This document shows, piece by piece, positions 5,514 through 13,416 of a stretch of DNA of 17,363 nt. The position numbers were made by a program, and so were the translations under genes. Numbering within the stretch: position 1 is the stretch's first letter; each line of letters begins with the position of its first letter. The notes beneath the pieces were generated by a model, which was given only the letters and a program-made list of their open reading frames with translations, searched no databases and was not told the origin of the DNA. The DNA comes from Thermoplasmata archaeon (lineage in GTDB: Archaea; Thermoplasmatota; E2; DHVEG-1): NCBI GenBank assembly GCA_003651045.1, contig QMTJ01000006.1:1-17363 (forward strand). The letters are read 5' to 3'.

Positions 5514-6623
5514 TTATGCAATAGTTACATCTTCACAGAGATAAACATCCTGAATAGCGTTTAAAAGTTTAATACCCTCCTCCATGGGTTTCTGAAAGGC
5601 TTTTCTACCGGATATAAGACCCATACCACCCGCGCGTTTATTAATAACGGCAGTACGTACAGCCTGAGCAAAATCATCAGCACCAGATGGTCCACCAGAG
5701 TTAATAAGACCAACCCGGCCCATATAACAGTTAGCAATCTGGTATCTCGTTAGGTCTATCGGATGCTCTGAACAAAGCATACTATACGCTCGTTCATCCA
5801 TTTTACCATATTTCACACCATCACGATTAAGAGCGATATATCCACCATTAAGTGTCGGGAGTTTCTGCTTCACTATATCTGCTTCAATCGTAACACCAAG
5901 ATGATTAGCCTGACCTGTTAAATCAGCAGAAGAATGATAATCTTTATCCCCAACTTTAAAAGCAGGATTCCTCAGATAACACCACAAAACCGTCGCCATA
6001 CCAAGCTCATGAGCATAACTAAACGCTTTACTCACCTCTTGAATCTGCCGGTTTGATTCTTCTGAACCAAAATAAATAGTACAACCAACTGCAGCAGCAC
6101 CCATCTTCCACGCTTGATCAACACTTGCAAACATAATCTGATCAAACTTATTAGGATAACTGAGAAGCTCATTATGATTAATCTTCACAATAAAAGGTAT
6201 CTTATGAGCATACTTACGAGCAACAGCACCAAGTACCCCCAGAGTAGAAGCAACAGCGTTACAACCACCTTTAATCGCTAACTCAATAATCTTCTCAGGA
6301 TCAAAATAAATAGGATTAGGTGTAAAAGACGCAGCAGCAGAATGCTCAACACCCTGATCAACAGGAAGAATCGATAAATAACCTGTACCCGCAAGACGAC
6401 CATGATTAAAAATCGATTTAAGATTCCTTAAAACCCTTGTAGGCCTATCAGAATCCATAAAAACACGATCTACAAAATCAGGACCAGGAAGATACAAAGA
6501 CTCCTTCTTAATCTTAGGATCATTAAAATTCAACAAATAATCAGCTTCATCCCCTAAAAACCCTCTAATAGTTTCAATATTACTACTACCCATATGACTC
6601 CTAATCTCCTCTAACTCCTGCAT
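5514..6623 (-). CDS. fbaB: class I fructose-1,6-bisphosphate aldolase, FbaB type
   Basis: Cleaves fructose-1,6-bisphosphate to glyceraldehyde-3-phosphate and dihydroxyacetone phosphate (EC 4.1.2.13), or makes it in gluconeogenesis, in the cytoplasm. About 369 residues, close to E. coli FbaB (about 350). Recalled E. coli FbaB shares long stretches such as LYLPGPDFVDRV, LAGTGYLSILPVDQGVEHS, VKINHNELLSYPN, TIYFGSEES, ADLTGQANHL, NCYMGRVGLINSGG, AVINKRAGGMGLI and the terminal VYL...TIA. The Schiff-base lysine is probably K252 in ADIVKQK (numbering from ATG 6623). The frame also opens at TTG 6629, four bases after GGAGAG; ATG 6623 is ten bases after it, so either could be used. The match is to the longer FbaB form rather than the shorter archaeal DhnA-type aldolase, so acquisition from bacteria at some point is possible. 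Confidence 0.93.
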   Translation of the reverse strand: MQELEEIRSHMGSSNIETIRGFLGDEADYLLNFNDPKIKKESLYLPGPDFVDRVFMDSDRPTRVLRNLKSIFNHGRLAGTGYLSILPVDQGVEHSAAASFTPNPIYFDPEKIIELAIKGGCNAVASTLGVLGAVARKYAHKIPFIVKINHNELLSYPNKFDQIMFASVDQAWKMGAAAVGCTIYFGSEESNRQIQEVSKAFSYAHELGMATVLWCYLRNPAFKVGDKDYHSSADLTGQANHLGVTIEADIVKQKLPTLNGGYIALNRDGVKYGKMDERAYSMLCSEHPIDLTRYQIANCYMGRVGLINSGGPSGADDFAQAVRTAVINKRAGGMGLISGRKAFQKPMEEGIKLLNAIQDVYLCEDVTIA

Positions 6624-6723
6624 AATCAATCATCTCTCCAATAAACACTCTCTCCAATATAAAGAAAAGAATATAAACTAGCAGAAAAACTTTCTGGTCA
6701 AAATTTTCTTCTTCTTTTTTTAG

Positions 6724-7701
6724 TTAAAGTCTACCTTCTTCATACCGTTTACTAAGTTTATCAATCATATCCTTAACCATAGATTTGAGATCATAAGAAG
6801 GCTTCCAACCCCATTCCCTTCTTGCAACACCATCATCAATAGACTGAGGCCATGAATCAGCGATAGCCTGTCGGAAATCAGGTTTATACTCACAAACAAA
6901 ACCTGGAATATGTTTTTTAATCTCCTCAACGAGTTCACCAGCTGAGAAACTCATAGATGCAACATTAAAATCACAATGATGCCTAAGTTTTGAAACATCT
7001 GCCTCCATAAGATCAATAGTTGCCTTAATACAATCAGGCATATACATCATAGGAAGAACAGTATCCTCCTTAACAAAACAAGTATACCTCTTGTTTTTTA
7101 TAGCCTCATAAAAGATTTCTACAGCATAATCAGTCGTGCCACCACCCGGTGGAGTTTCGCTACTAATTATCCCAGGATACCGTACACCTCTAACATCAAC
7201 ACCAAACTTCCTAAAATAATAATCGCCAAGAAGTTCACCAGCTACTTTGGTAATACCATACATCGTCCTAGGTTTAAGCACAGTCTCCTGAGGAGTATTA
7301 ACCCTAGGTGTTTCAGGTCCAAAAACAGCAATAGAACTAGGTACAAAAACACGTTTCATACTATACGTACGAGCAATTTCAAGTATATTAAAAACCCCAT
7401 TCACGTTTACATCCCAACAAAGCAATGGTTTATCTTCACCAACAGCTGAAAGTATCGCAGCCATATTATAAATCGTATCTATATCATACTCCTTAACAAC
7501 TTTTTCAACAGTCTCTCGTTTAGTAACATCTATAAACTCAAAAGGACCAGAATTCAACAGTTTTTCACTAGGTTTAGTTTTTCTACCACATGCAACAACA
7601 TTATCGTTACCATATCTCTCCCGTAATGCCATGGTTAACTCTGAACCAATCTGCCCTACAGCACCGATTACAAGGATTCTTTTCATATCACTTTTTACCA
7701 T
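6724..7701 (-). CDS. tdh: NAD-dependent L-threonine 3-dehydrogenase, short-chain (epimerase-like) type
   Basis: Oxidises L-threonine to 2-amino-3-ketobutyrate (EC 1.1.1.103). This is the extended-SDR enzyme type described from Thermoplasma, Flavobacterium and mammals, not the zinc alcohol-dehydrogenase type. Numbering from the internal ATG at 7686: NAD-binding G8-A-V-G11-Q-I-G14, catalytic Y143-x3-K147 (YGITK) with SS at 117-118 (PSSIAVFG), then YPGIISSETPPGGGTTDYAV at about 170-189, which is characteristic of threonine dehydrogenases among SDRs. The C-terminal SWPQSIDDGVARREWGWKP also fits. Two starts are possible, ATG 7701 and ATG 7686; homologues usually begin just before KRILVIG, favouring 7686, which has only a weak GTGAT before it. 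No 2-amino-3-ketobutyrate CoA ligase gene is adjacent. Confidence 0.88.
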   Translation of the reverse strand: MVKSDMKRILVIGAVGQIGSELTMALRERYGNDNVVACGRKTKPSEKLLNSGPFEFIDVTKRETVEKVVKEYDIDTIYNMAAILSAVGEDKPLLCWDVNVNGVFNILEIARTYSMKRVFVPSSIAVFGPETPRVNTPQETVLKPRTMYGITKVAGELLGDYYFRKFGVDVRGVRYPGIISSETPPGGGTTDYAVEIFYEAIKNKRYTCFVKEDTVLPMMYMPDCIKATIDLMEADVSKLRHHCDFNVASMSFSAGELVEEIKKHIPGFVCEYKPDFRQAIADSWPQSIDDGVARREWGWKPSYDLKSMVKDMIDKLSKRYEEGRL

Positions 7702-7819
7702 ATAACAGAGTCCCCCGTATAGTACTGTGTTACCCCTATCAAAAACCGCTATACATAATTTACTATTTTATGAAACATGTAAAAAAAAGAGTAATGTGTT
7801 TAATAGTTATATAAACAAG

Positions 7820-7856
7820 ATAAAAAACTCAAAATAAGAGCGTAATTTTCACGCTC
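7820..7856 (-). terminator. hairpin terminator of the sequon-rich secreted protein gene
   Basis: On the minus strand GAGCGT, partly inside the last codons, pairs with ACGCTC across a 7-base loop (7856-7851 and 7843-7838) and is followed by TTATTTTGAGTTTTTTATC. The stem overlaps the stop codon. It resembles an intrinsic terminator. Confidence 0.55.
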
Positions 7857-8565
7857 CAGCATCTGACTCAAGATGAATCCATATAGTACCAGTATGCGCC
7901 CCTATAGACTCTACACTCTCAGGTATATCAACAGTAATCTGCACCCAGACGAAATCAGAAACACCGCTTGAAGCATTAGAGTTATTAATTGAATACCTTA
8001 CATGTGCTGTTTCATCCCATGGTGTAGGGATAGTACAATTAGTTCGATCAGAGACATTATAACACATACCTGAAGAATTCGCATCACCAGATGCCAATGT
8101 CCAAGCAGTAGTATTAGTAGCATTTACTATAGTATTATTATCCCACATAAACACGCTACTAGGATCTGTAAGAGTGCTATTAGCATTAGCTGTTCTATTA
8201 CCATGTAACCAGATTTTCATGTAAGTATAATTCGAGGAAGAAACGTTTATGTATGTAATGTTTATCGGATATGTCTCCTCGTTTACAAGTCCAAATGCTG
8301 CAGTAAACGTTTTTTTCATATTTGAACTATAAATATCGCCCAACCTGAGTACCAGTTGGATATTAGTTACATTACTACCTGAGACTCTTAAGACCCTGAT
8401 ACCATCAGAAGAATTATCAGAACCGATGTACCTAATAGATGCGTCACTAGGGTGAACAATAGTATAAACATATCCAATCTTGGTTACGGCATATTGAGTA
8501 GCAACAGCCATGTTAAGCAAAAGAAACATTATAGCTAGTATCATCCATTTCCTGTTTACTTTCAT
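7849..8565 (-). CDS. secreted protein with very high N-glycosylation sequon density
   Basis: A 238-residue protein I do not recognise. Residues 7-22 (WMILAIMFLLLNMAVA) are a signal-peptide core with likely cleavage near A22. The mature part is predicted beta-rich, ends with IGAHTGTIWIHLESDAGA, and has no membrane anchor. I count about 15 N-x-S/T sequons, roughly one per 14 residues after the signal, concentrated in the middle. Two cysteines (MCYN and TNCT) are 11 residues apart and could form a disulfide. The pattern of an N-terminal hydrophobic segment and a beta-rich tail is compatible with a surface-layer-associated or fibre-forming protein, but that is a guess. The start at ATG 8565 is supported by AAGGTGAA 6-7 bases upstream. 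It has its own promoter region with a strong inverted repeat and a terminator hairpin, so it is a single-gene unit. Confidence 0.7.
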   Translation of the reverse strand: MKVNRKWMILAIMFLLLNMAVATQYAVTKIGYVYTIVHPSDASIRYIGSDNSSDGIRVLRVSGSNVTNIQLVLRLGDIYSSNMKKTFTAAFGLVNEETYPINITYINVSSSNYTYMKIWLHGNRTANANSTLTDPSSVFMWDNNTIVNATNTTAWTLASGDANSSGMCYNVSDRTNCTIPTPWDETAHVRYSINNSNASSGVSDFVWVQITVDIPESVESIGAHTGTIWIHLESDAGA

Positions 8566-8598
8566 TTCCTTTCACCTTTTCTTTTCCTTACGGTCCCA

Positions 8599-8623
8599 TA
8601 TCACGTTACATCATAACGTGATA
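8599..8623. promoter_or_regulatory. 9-bp inverted repeat in the upstream region of the secreted protein gene
   Basis: TATCACGTT (8599-8607) and AACGTGATA (8615-8623) are perfect 9-bp arms around a 7-base centre. They lie 34-58 bases before the ATG at 8565. TATA-like sequences on the minus strand at about 8632-8642 or 8653-8664 would place the repeat at or just after the transcription start. It is an operator candidate or a 5'-leader hairpin. Confidence 0.5.
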
Positions 8624-8751
8624 ACTAATAGCATGTATATTGTTCTCAAATAACATTATAAAAAACTTTGCTGTCAAAATATCAAAATGTAAAAATGACA
8701 CTAACTCCAACTGATGAATCAAAACAAAAAAATTATTCCAAAAAAACAGAA

Positions 8752-9666
8752 TTAAGGTCTAGGTAAAAAATTAGATTCTTTTACAAGACGCGGGATAACC
8801 TCCTCCCAAAAAAGAGCAGTAATATGAACCCCATGAACACCCTTGATTTTTTTAATCTCATCAATCAACTCAAGAGCAATCTTAAAACCTTCTATCTGCG
8901 GATCCTCAGCCTTTTTCATCCTAAAATAAACATCATCAGGGACATCAACACCAGGAACATGAAACTTCATCCTCTCAGTCATCTTCAAAGATTTAAGAGG
9001 CGTAACACCTGCAAGAATATGAACCCTTTTATCAAGCCCTCTGCCTCTAACTTCGTCCATCCAAATATTAAAACGTTCAAGATTAAAAACACTCTGAGTC
9101 TGAATAAAATCAACACCAGCATTTATCTTCATCTCAAGACGATCTACTCTAAACTCATAAGGCTCAGCAAAAGGATTAGCCACACCACCAATAAAAACAT
9201 CAGGTTTACCCGCTACTATCTTATCACCACTCTGAAAAACACCATTATCCCTCATATCCTTTACAACCTTAATCAACTGAATAGAATCTAAATCATAAAC
9301 ACCTTTAGCACCAGGATGGTTACCAAAAGATTGATGATCACCTGTAATAAAAAGTATATTACGAATACCAAGAGAAGCCGCACCAAGTACATCACTCTGA
9401 ATAGCAATCCTATTTCTATCTCTACAAGCAACTTGCATAATAGGCTCTAAACCCATATTAAGAAGAATAACACTACCTGCTAAACTAGACAACCTTACAA
9501 CAGCAGTCTGATTATCAGTAACATTAAAAGCATCAGCATAACCCTTTAAAATTTCACCTTTTACTCTAACCTTATCAGCGTCAGCACCCTTAGGAGGACC
9601 TACCTCAGCAGTAACAGCAAAATTATTCTCAACTAAAACCCTCTCCAAGTTACTCTTATACTTCAC
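8752..9666 (-). CDS. metF: 5,10-methylenetetrahydrofolate reductase (MetF)
   Basis: A TIM-barrel flavoprotein (304 aa) that reduces 5,10-methylene-H4F to 5-methyl-H4F. Family features: catalytic glutamate in TAEVGPPKG (E21), ACRDRNR at about 81-87 (FAD site), LFITGDH at about 105-111, and FIQTQSVF in the substrate region. Start is GTG 9666, whose last two bases are shared with the TGA of metV (GTGA overlap), preceded by AGGTGGTG as ribosome binding site. The pairing with metV matches the MetVF module of acetogens and other Wood-Ljungdahl organisms, where MetV supplies electrons, rather than the NAD(P)H-dependent enzyme used for methionine synthesis alone. The electron donor is not shown here. 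Confidence 0.92.
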   Translation of the reverse strand: MKYKSNLERVLVENNFAVTAEVGPPKGADADKVRVKGEILKGYADAFNVTDNQTAVVRLSSLAGSVILLNMGLEPIMQVACRDRNRIAIQSDVLGAASLGIRNILFITGDHQSFGNHPGAKGVYDLDSIQLIKVVKDMRDNGVFQSGDKIVAGKPDVFIGGVANPFAEPYEFRVDRLEMKINAGVDFIQTQSVFNLERFNIWMDEVRGRGLDKRVHILAGVTPLKSLKMTERMKFHVPGVDVPDDVYFRMKKAEDPQIEGFKIALELIDEIKKIKGVHGVHITALFWEEVIPRLVKESNFLPRP

Positions 9667-10301
9667 AACACCACCTGCATCTCATTAGATTTAGACCAAT
9701 CCTTCGCCATTCTAATCCTCTTTAACCTATCTAACTCCCCCCGTCTCTGCATCTTTTTTATAATAAGATCCCAAACACAATCCATATCATGGTAAACCTC
9801 ACATTTACCGTTCCTAGAACCACCACAAGGACCATTCAACATATGTTTAGGACAACGCGCTATAGGACACAAACCAAAAAACAAATCCTGAATACAATCA
9901 CCACATAAATCACAACGCCTTTCGAAATCACCCAGATGTTTAATTTCACCTAAAAAGAGAGTATCAGTACCAGAGATCACATCCTTATCCTCCAAAACCT
10001 CTGACACAGCCTGTACACCATTACCACATGCAAGAACAAGAATTTTATCTGCATCTTTTATTTCCTCTTTATAACCTCTTAATATACGTTTATTATTCTG
10101 AAGATGACAAGCCGGTTCCAAGATAACCCAACCTGTAACTTTTATATCTTTTTCCTCCAAAATCTTCTTCATAGCAACTACTTCTTCCTCCCCACCAGTG
10201 TGACACAATGTAGCGCATTCGCTACATCCAATTATAAAAACAGGTTTATTCGCTATCGACTTCAATAAATAATCTAGCTCTTTCTGCTTAGTAACTATCA
10301 T
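9663..10301 (-). CDS. metV: MetV-type iron-sulfur/zinc partner of methylenetetrahydrofolate reductase
   Basis: A 212-residue protein with 13 cysteines. The N-terminal part carries GCSECATLCHTGGE (C26, C29, C33), and C65 and C92 follow in a Rossmann-like alpha/beta region (VTGWVILEPACH, KILVLACGNG). The C-terminal part has C130-x2-C133-x2-C136, then CPIARCPKHMLNGPCGG and CEV (C145, C150, C159, C167), the signature of the MTHFR C-terminal (MetV) domain. In Moorella-type MetVF this subunit binds Fe-S clusters and a zinc and passes electrons to the MetF flavin. It is first in the pair and overlaps metF by four bases. ATG 10301 has a TATA-like element 31 bases upstream and no ribosome binding site, so it is probably leaderless. 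Confidence 0.87.
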   Translation of the reverse strand: MIVTKQKELDYLLKSIANKPVFIIGCSECATLCHTGGEEEVVAMKKILEEKDIKVTGWVILEPACHLQNNKRILRGYKEEIKDADKILVLACGNGVQAVSEVLEDKDVISGTDTLFLGEIKHLGDFERRCDLCGDCIQDLFFGLCPIARCPKHMLNGPCGGSRNGKCEVYHDMDCVWDLIIKKMQRRGELDRLKRIRMAKDWSKSNEMQVVL

Positions 10302-10327
10302 ATAATTTAGTAGGATACAAGTTTTAA

Positions 10328-10340
10328 GATTTAAGTATTT
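10328..10340 (-). promoter_or_regulatory. TATA element of metV-metF
   Basis: On the minus strand AAATACTTAAATC is centred about 31 bases before the metV ATG, fitting a leaderless transcript. Confidence 0.45.
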
Positions 10341-10394
10341 GCATAACGTCCTCCCTTCTCTATTAAATGAAAACTTCTAAATATTCAGCCACTG

Positions 10395-10407
10395 TTTACT
10401 AAAAATA
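10395..10407 (+). promoter_or_regulatory. TATA-like element of the PGI/PMI gene
   Basis: TTACTAAAAATAAAC lies about 40-50 bases before ATG 10447 and would start transcription near 10430. A weaker CTAAATATT lies at about 10378. Divergent from the metV promoter. Confidence 0.35.
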
Positions 10408-10446
10408 AACTGTTAAAGGAGAGAAAAAAATAAGGTTGAATTGAAT

Positions 10447-11505
10447 ATGTTAGATGATTTAAACTTGATTTCAAAAATCGATAAAACCAATATGCTTGAT
10501 GCAGTTGCAGGTTTCCCTGAACAAATCAAAGAAGCCAAAGAAATAGTTGAACATACACACATACCCATTATCCTAAAAATAGACAACATCATCATTAGTG
10601 GAATGGGAGCTTCTGCGATATCTGGTGATATAGTACAAACATTATTTCGTGATAAAATCGACATCCCTATCTATGTAAATAGACAATATAATCTACCAAA
10701 ATGGGCTAATAAAGATACCTTGGTTTTGTCTCAAAGTTATTCTGGGAACACTGAGGAAACCTTAAGCACGTTTAAACATGCTTATCAGAAGCATTGCAAA
10801 ATCATCGGGATATCATCTGGTGGAAAACTTCAAGAACTTTGTGAGAGAAGAGAACTCCCTCATATTAAAATACCAGCTGGTATCCAACCTAGAGCTGCAA
10901 CTGGATACATTTTGTTTTCATCGATTTTTTTATTAAAAAAAATCGGGGTTTTAACGGATGATATTGAATCAGAGATAAATGAAACAATCATAGTAACTGA
11001 AGAGTTTAGAAATCAAAATAAAAAAGATATCCCTAAAACAAGTAATATATCGAAACAGTACGCTGAAAAAATTTTTGATAAGACTCCTCAGGTATACGGC
11101 TGGGGTATCTATACGCCTATCGCAAGACGATGGTGCACTCAGTTCAATGAGAATAGTAAAATTGTTTGTAGATGGGATGAAATCCCTGAATGTAATCATA
11201 ATGATATCGTTGGATGGTCTATGAACCCTAAGGTGACAAAGAATTTCATATGTATACTATTTAGGGATAGTGAAAATGAAACAATTTATATGTCTAAACG
11301 GATTGATTTTATGAAAAAACTTTTTGAAGATGTAGCTGGAGGTGTCATTGAAGTACAGGTAAAGGGTAAAAAACGTCTCGCTAAAATGATGTATGCTATG
11401 TATCTCGGGGATTTCATAAGTTGTTATCTAGGTATTTTAAGAAATGTAGATCCTACTCCTGTTGACGCGATAACTGAGTTAAAAAACGAGTTAGCAAAAA
11501 TATAG
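10447..11505 (+). CDS. bifunctional phosphoglucose/phosphomannose isomerase
   Basis: A 352-residue SIS-domain enzyme that interconverts glucose-6-phosphate or mannose-6-phosphate with fructose-6-phosphate (EC 5.3.1.9 / 5.3.1.8) in the cytoplasm. Two SIS subdomains and a C-terminal PGI/PMI domain are present. Visible signatures: ISGMGASAISGD (50-61), SQSYSGNTEET (95-105), QPRAATGY (147-154), catalytic glutamate E235 in FNENSK and histidine H251 in PECNHND, then a C-terminal GDFISCYLG and VDAITELK. The length fits archaeal PGI/PMI. The frame also opens at TTG 10441, but the ATG two codons later gives the usual N-terminus; only weak purine-rich sequence (GGAGAG at about 10419) lies upstream. A T6 run at 11529-11534 follows the stop. 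Works in the same sugar-phosphate pathway as the aldolase gene upstream. Confidence 0.93.
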   Translation: MLDDLNLISKIDKTNMLDAVAGFPEQIKEAKEIVEHTHIPIILKIDNIIISGMGASAISGDIVQTLFRDKIDIPIYVNRQYNLPKWANKDTLVLSQSYSGNTEETLSTFKHAYQKHCKIIGISSGGKLQELCERRELPHIKIPAGIQPRAATGYILFSSIFLLKKIGVLTDDIESEINETIIVTEEFRNQNKKDIPKTSNISKQYAEKIFDKTPQVYGWGIYTPIARRWCTQFNENSKIVCRWDEIPECNHNDIVGWSMNPKVTKNFICILFRDSENETIYMSKRIDFMKKLFEDVAGGVIEVQVKGKKRLAKMMYAMYLGDFISCYLGILRNVDPTPVDAITELKNELAKI

Positions 11506-11571
11506 ACTGTCTTAAATCTATACTCTCCTTTTTTCAGTACCAATATGAAATAACCTATGTGTGAAAGTAAA

Positions 11572-11581
11572 TTTATATAAT
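11572..11581 (+). promoter_or_regulatory. TATA box of the PAS-protein gene
   Basis: TTTATATAAT predicts a start near 11605 and a leader of about 70 bases. GGTGA lies five bases before the ATG at 11679. The leader contains the imperfect symmetry AACTAAATGTTAGTT. Confidence 0.4.
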
Positions 11582-11678
11582 GGAGAATACATTCAACTAA
11601 ATGTTAGTTAGAATATTCAAAAAAAACTTAATGTATGTTTCAATTTGATGGGATGTATTAAAATGTGTGTGGTGACTT

Positions 11679-13253
11679 ATGTTAGAGGAGTCCAGAAATG
11701 AGTCTAATGGATCAGGAGAGGTTAAACCTCCCCGATCTTCTGACGGTAGATATATAACCTTGTTTGAACAGGTTAATGCAGCAGCTTTTTTATCAACTCT
11801 CGATGGTAAAATATTAGAAGCAAATTTGAAATCCTGTGATTTTCTAGGTTATGAATGGGAAGATTTCACAAAAATGTCTCTTAAAGAGATTCTCTCAGAG
11901 TCAACGGATTGGTCTCAACTTATTGATGAGATCTCTGCAAGAGGTGGTTTGAATTTTGAAACAGAATGTATTAGGAAAGACGGTGGTCGTTTCCCGGCTG
12001 ATATTAGTACTTCATTGTTTAGTTTAGATGGTAAACCAGTGATGTTAACGTTGATTTGGGATATCACTGAACGTAAAGAAGCTGAAAAAAAATTAAGAGA
12101 ATCTGAAGAAAGATATCGTTGTATTTTTGAGAATAGCGCTGTGGCTATAATGCTTACTGATGAACATGAACGTATTGTTTCTTGGAATAAGTATACTGAG
12201 ACTCTTTTAGGTATGAGTGAAAAAGATTTACGTGATAAACCTGTTTCGATGCTTTACCCGCCTGAGGAATGGAAGAAAATACGAGCTGCACGTGTTCGGG
12301 ATAAAGGTATGCAGCATCACCTAGAAACCAGGATGTATAAGAAAAATAATGAGTTGATAGATGTAGATTTATCACTTAGTGTGTTTAAAAATGATGCCGG
12401 GGAGATCATTGGCTTTATTGGTGTAATTAAGGATATCACTGAACGTAAAAAAGCTGAAAAAAAGTTGAGAGAAAGCGAGGAGAAATATGAGGGTTTGTTT
12501 GAATGTTCAACAGATGGAATGTTAGTTCTTGATGCACGTGGTGAAATACTTGATGTAAATACTCGTGCATGTGAATTATTTGGTTTAACTGAAGAAGAAA
12601 TGATAGGTAAAAACTTTCTCAGTATGGATCTTCTCACTCCAAAATCTTTATCGATTGTTGTAAATCAGTTTCAAGAATTGTTATCTAAAAAAGTTGCAAC
12701 GAGTCAAGAGACTGAAATCCTGGATAAAAATGGTAAAATTTTGAATGTTGAACTTAGTTCTTTTTTCCTTGTTAAAGGGGAAAACGAGGTTGATAATTTT
12801 GTACTAGTAATTAGAGATATCAGTGACCGTAAACAAGCGGAGATTAAACTTTTCCGCGAACATAGTCTACTGCAAACGCTTATGGATAGTATCCCTGATT
12901 CCATTTATTTCAAAGATGAACAAAATAGGTTTATCATGGTGAACAAGGCAAAAGCAGCTCGTTCTAATGTAAAACCTGAGGATATGATTGGTAAAACAGA
13001 TTTTGATTTCTTACCTGAAGAGGAAGCTAGGAAGGCTTTTGAGGATGATGAGGAAGTTATGAGAACTGGAAAGTTTATTATTAATAAAATTGAGAAGCTA
13101 ACTGCTCCTGATGGATCTGAGCGGTGGGTGTCTGTGACTAAAATACCACGTTTTGATGCAGAGGGTAACATCATTGGTACGATGGGTATATCACGTGATG
13201 TCACAGAGTGGAAAAAATTAGAGGAGCTTTATAAAAAAGAAGCAAAGATATAG
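11679..13253 (+). CDS. four-PAS-domain sensory protein without an output domain
   Basis: A 524-residue soluble protein. Four PAS units are seen: about 24-131 (ends TLIWDITERKEAE), 144-258 (ends GVIKDITERKKAE), 268-386 (ends LVIRDISDRKQAE) and 398-513 (ends GISRDVTEWKKLE). Each has the PAS core pattern (dGxIlevN, a RKDG or DKNG turn and the PAC strand), and charged coiled linkers KKLRESEERYR and KKLRESEEKYE join units 1-2 and 2-3. The protein stops 11 residues after the last PAC motif (LYKKEAKI), where a histidine kinase, GGDEF or methyl-accepting domain is usually found; none follows in any frame before the tRNA. It has no membrane segment and no visible heme-specific motif. It may act by docking to a partner kinase or regulator. 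No response regulator gene is in the window. Start ATG 11679 has GGTGA upstream. Confidence 0.87.
   Translation: MLEESRNESNGSGEVKPPRSSDGRYITLFEQVNAAAFLSTLDGKILEANLKSCDFLGYEWEDFTKMSLKEILSESTDWSQLIDEISARGGLNFETECIRKDGGRFPADISTSLFSLDGKPVMLTLIWDITERKEAEKKLRESEERYRCIFENSAVAIMLTDEHERIVSWNKYTETLLGMSEKDLRDKPVSMLYPPEEWKKIRAARVRDKGMQHHLETRMYKKNNELIDVDLSLSVFKNDAGEIIGFIGVIKDITERKKAEKKLRESEEKYEGLFECSTDGMLVLDARGEILDVNTRACELFGLTEEEMIGKNFLSMDLLTPKSLSIVVNQFQELLSKKVATSQETEILDKNGKILNVELSSFFLVKGENEVDNFVLVIRDISDRKQAEIKLFREHSLLQTLMDSIPDSIYFKDEQNRFIMVNKAKAARSNVKPEDMIGKTDFDFLPEEEARKAFEDDEEVMRTGKFIINKIEKLTAPDGSERWVSVTKIPRFDAEGNIIGTMGISRDVTEWKKLEELYKKEAKI
12060..12488 (+). repeat. 57-bp near-identical direct repeat, 372 bp apart, inside the PAS gene
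   Basis: Positions 12060-12116 and 12432-12488 encode the DITERK(E/K)AEKKLRESEE(R/K)Y linker after PAS 1 and PAS 2. They differ at 9 of 57 bases, mostly synonymous or conservative. The period of 124 codons is one PAS unit, pointing to an internal tandem duplication. Confidence 0.75.
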
Positions 13254-13257
13254 ATTC

Positions 13258-13315
13258 TTTTTTTAACTAAAATATCATTTTTTTTATCTTTTTTATTGTT
13301 TGTTTAGGTTTTTTT
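13258..13315 (+). terminator. multiple T-tracts after the PAS gene
   Basis: Four T runs (13258-13264, 13278-13285, 13289-13294 and 13309-13315) follow the stop codon with no stable hairpin. This is the usual form of archaeal U-tract termination. Confidence 0.5.
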
Positions 13316-13332
13316 GAAAAGTTTGATATAAG

Positions 13333-13416
13333 CGCGGGGAGGGAGATTTGAACTCCCGTGGTCGTAAGACCAATGGATTAGCAATCCATCGCCGTGCCGG
13401 GCTGGGCCATCCCCGC
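13333..13416 (-). tRNA. tRNA-Ser (anticodon GCU)
   Basis: 84 bases including the discriminator. The acceptor stem GCGGGGA (13416-13410) pairs with TCCCCGC (13340-13334), and the discriminator is G (13333), as usual for serine. The D arm has GCC/GGC around CAGCCCGGCAC. The anticodon stem-loop is ATGGA-TTGCTAA-TCCAT with GCT at 13382-13380. A long class II variable arm GGTC-TTAC-GACC follows, then T arm GGGAG-TTCAAAT-CTCCC. CCA is not encoded (next bases CTT). No intron. It reads AGC/AGU codons and lies opposite to both neighbours. A TATA-like TGTTTTATTT at about 13439-13448 on the minus strand is at promoter distance. Confidence 0.96.

Noticed and set aside
10441..10446. TTG start two codons before ATG for PGI/PMI
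   Set aside because: The ATG at 10447 gives the usual N-terminus and TTG adds nothing conserved.
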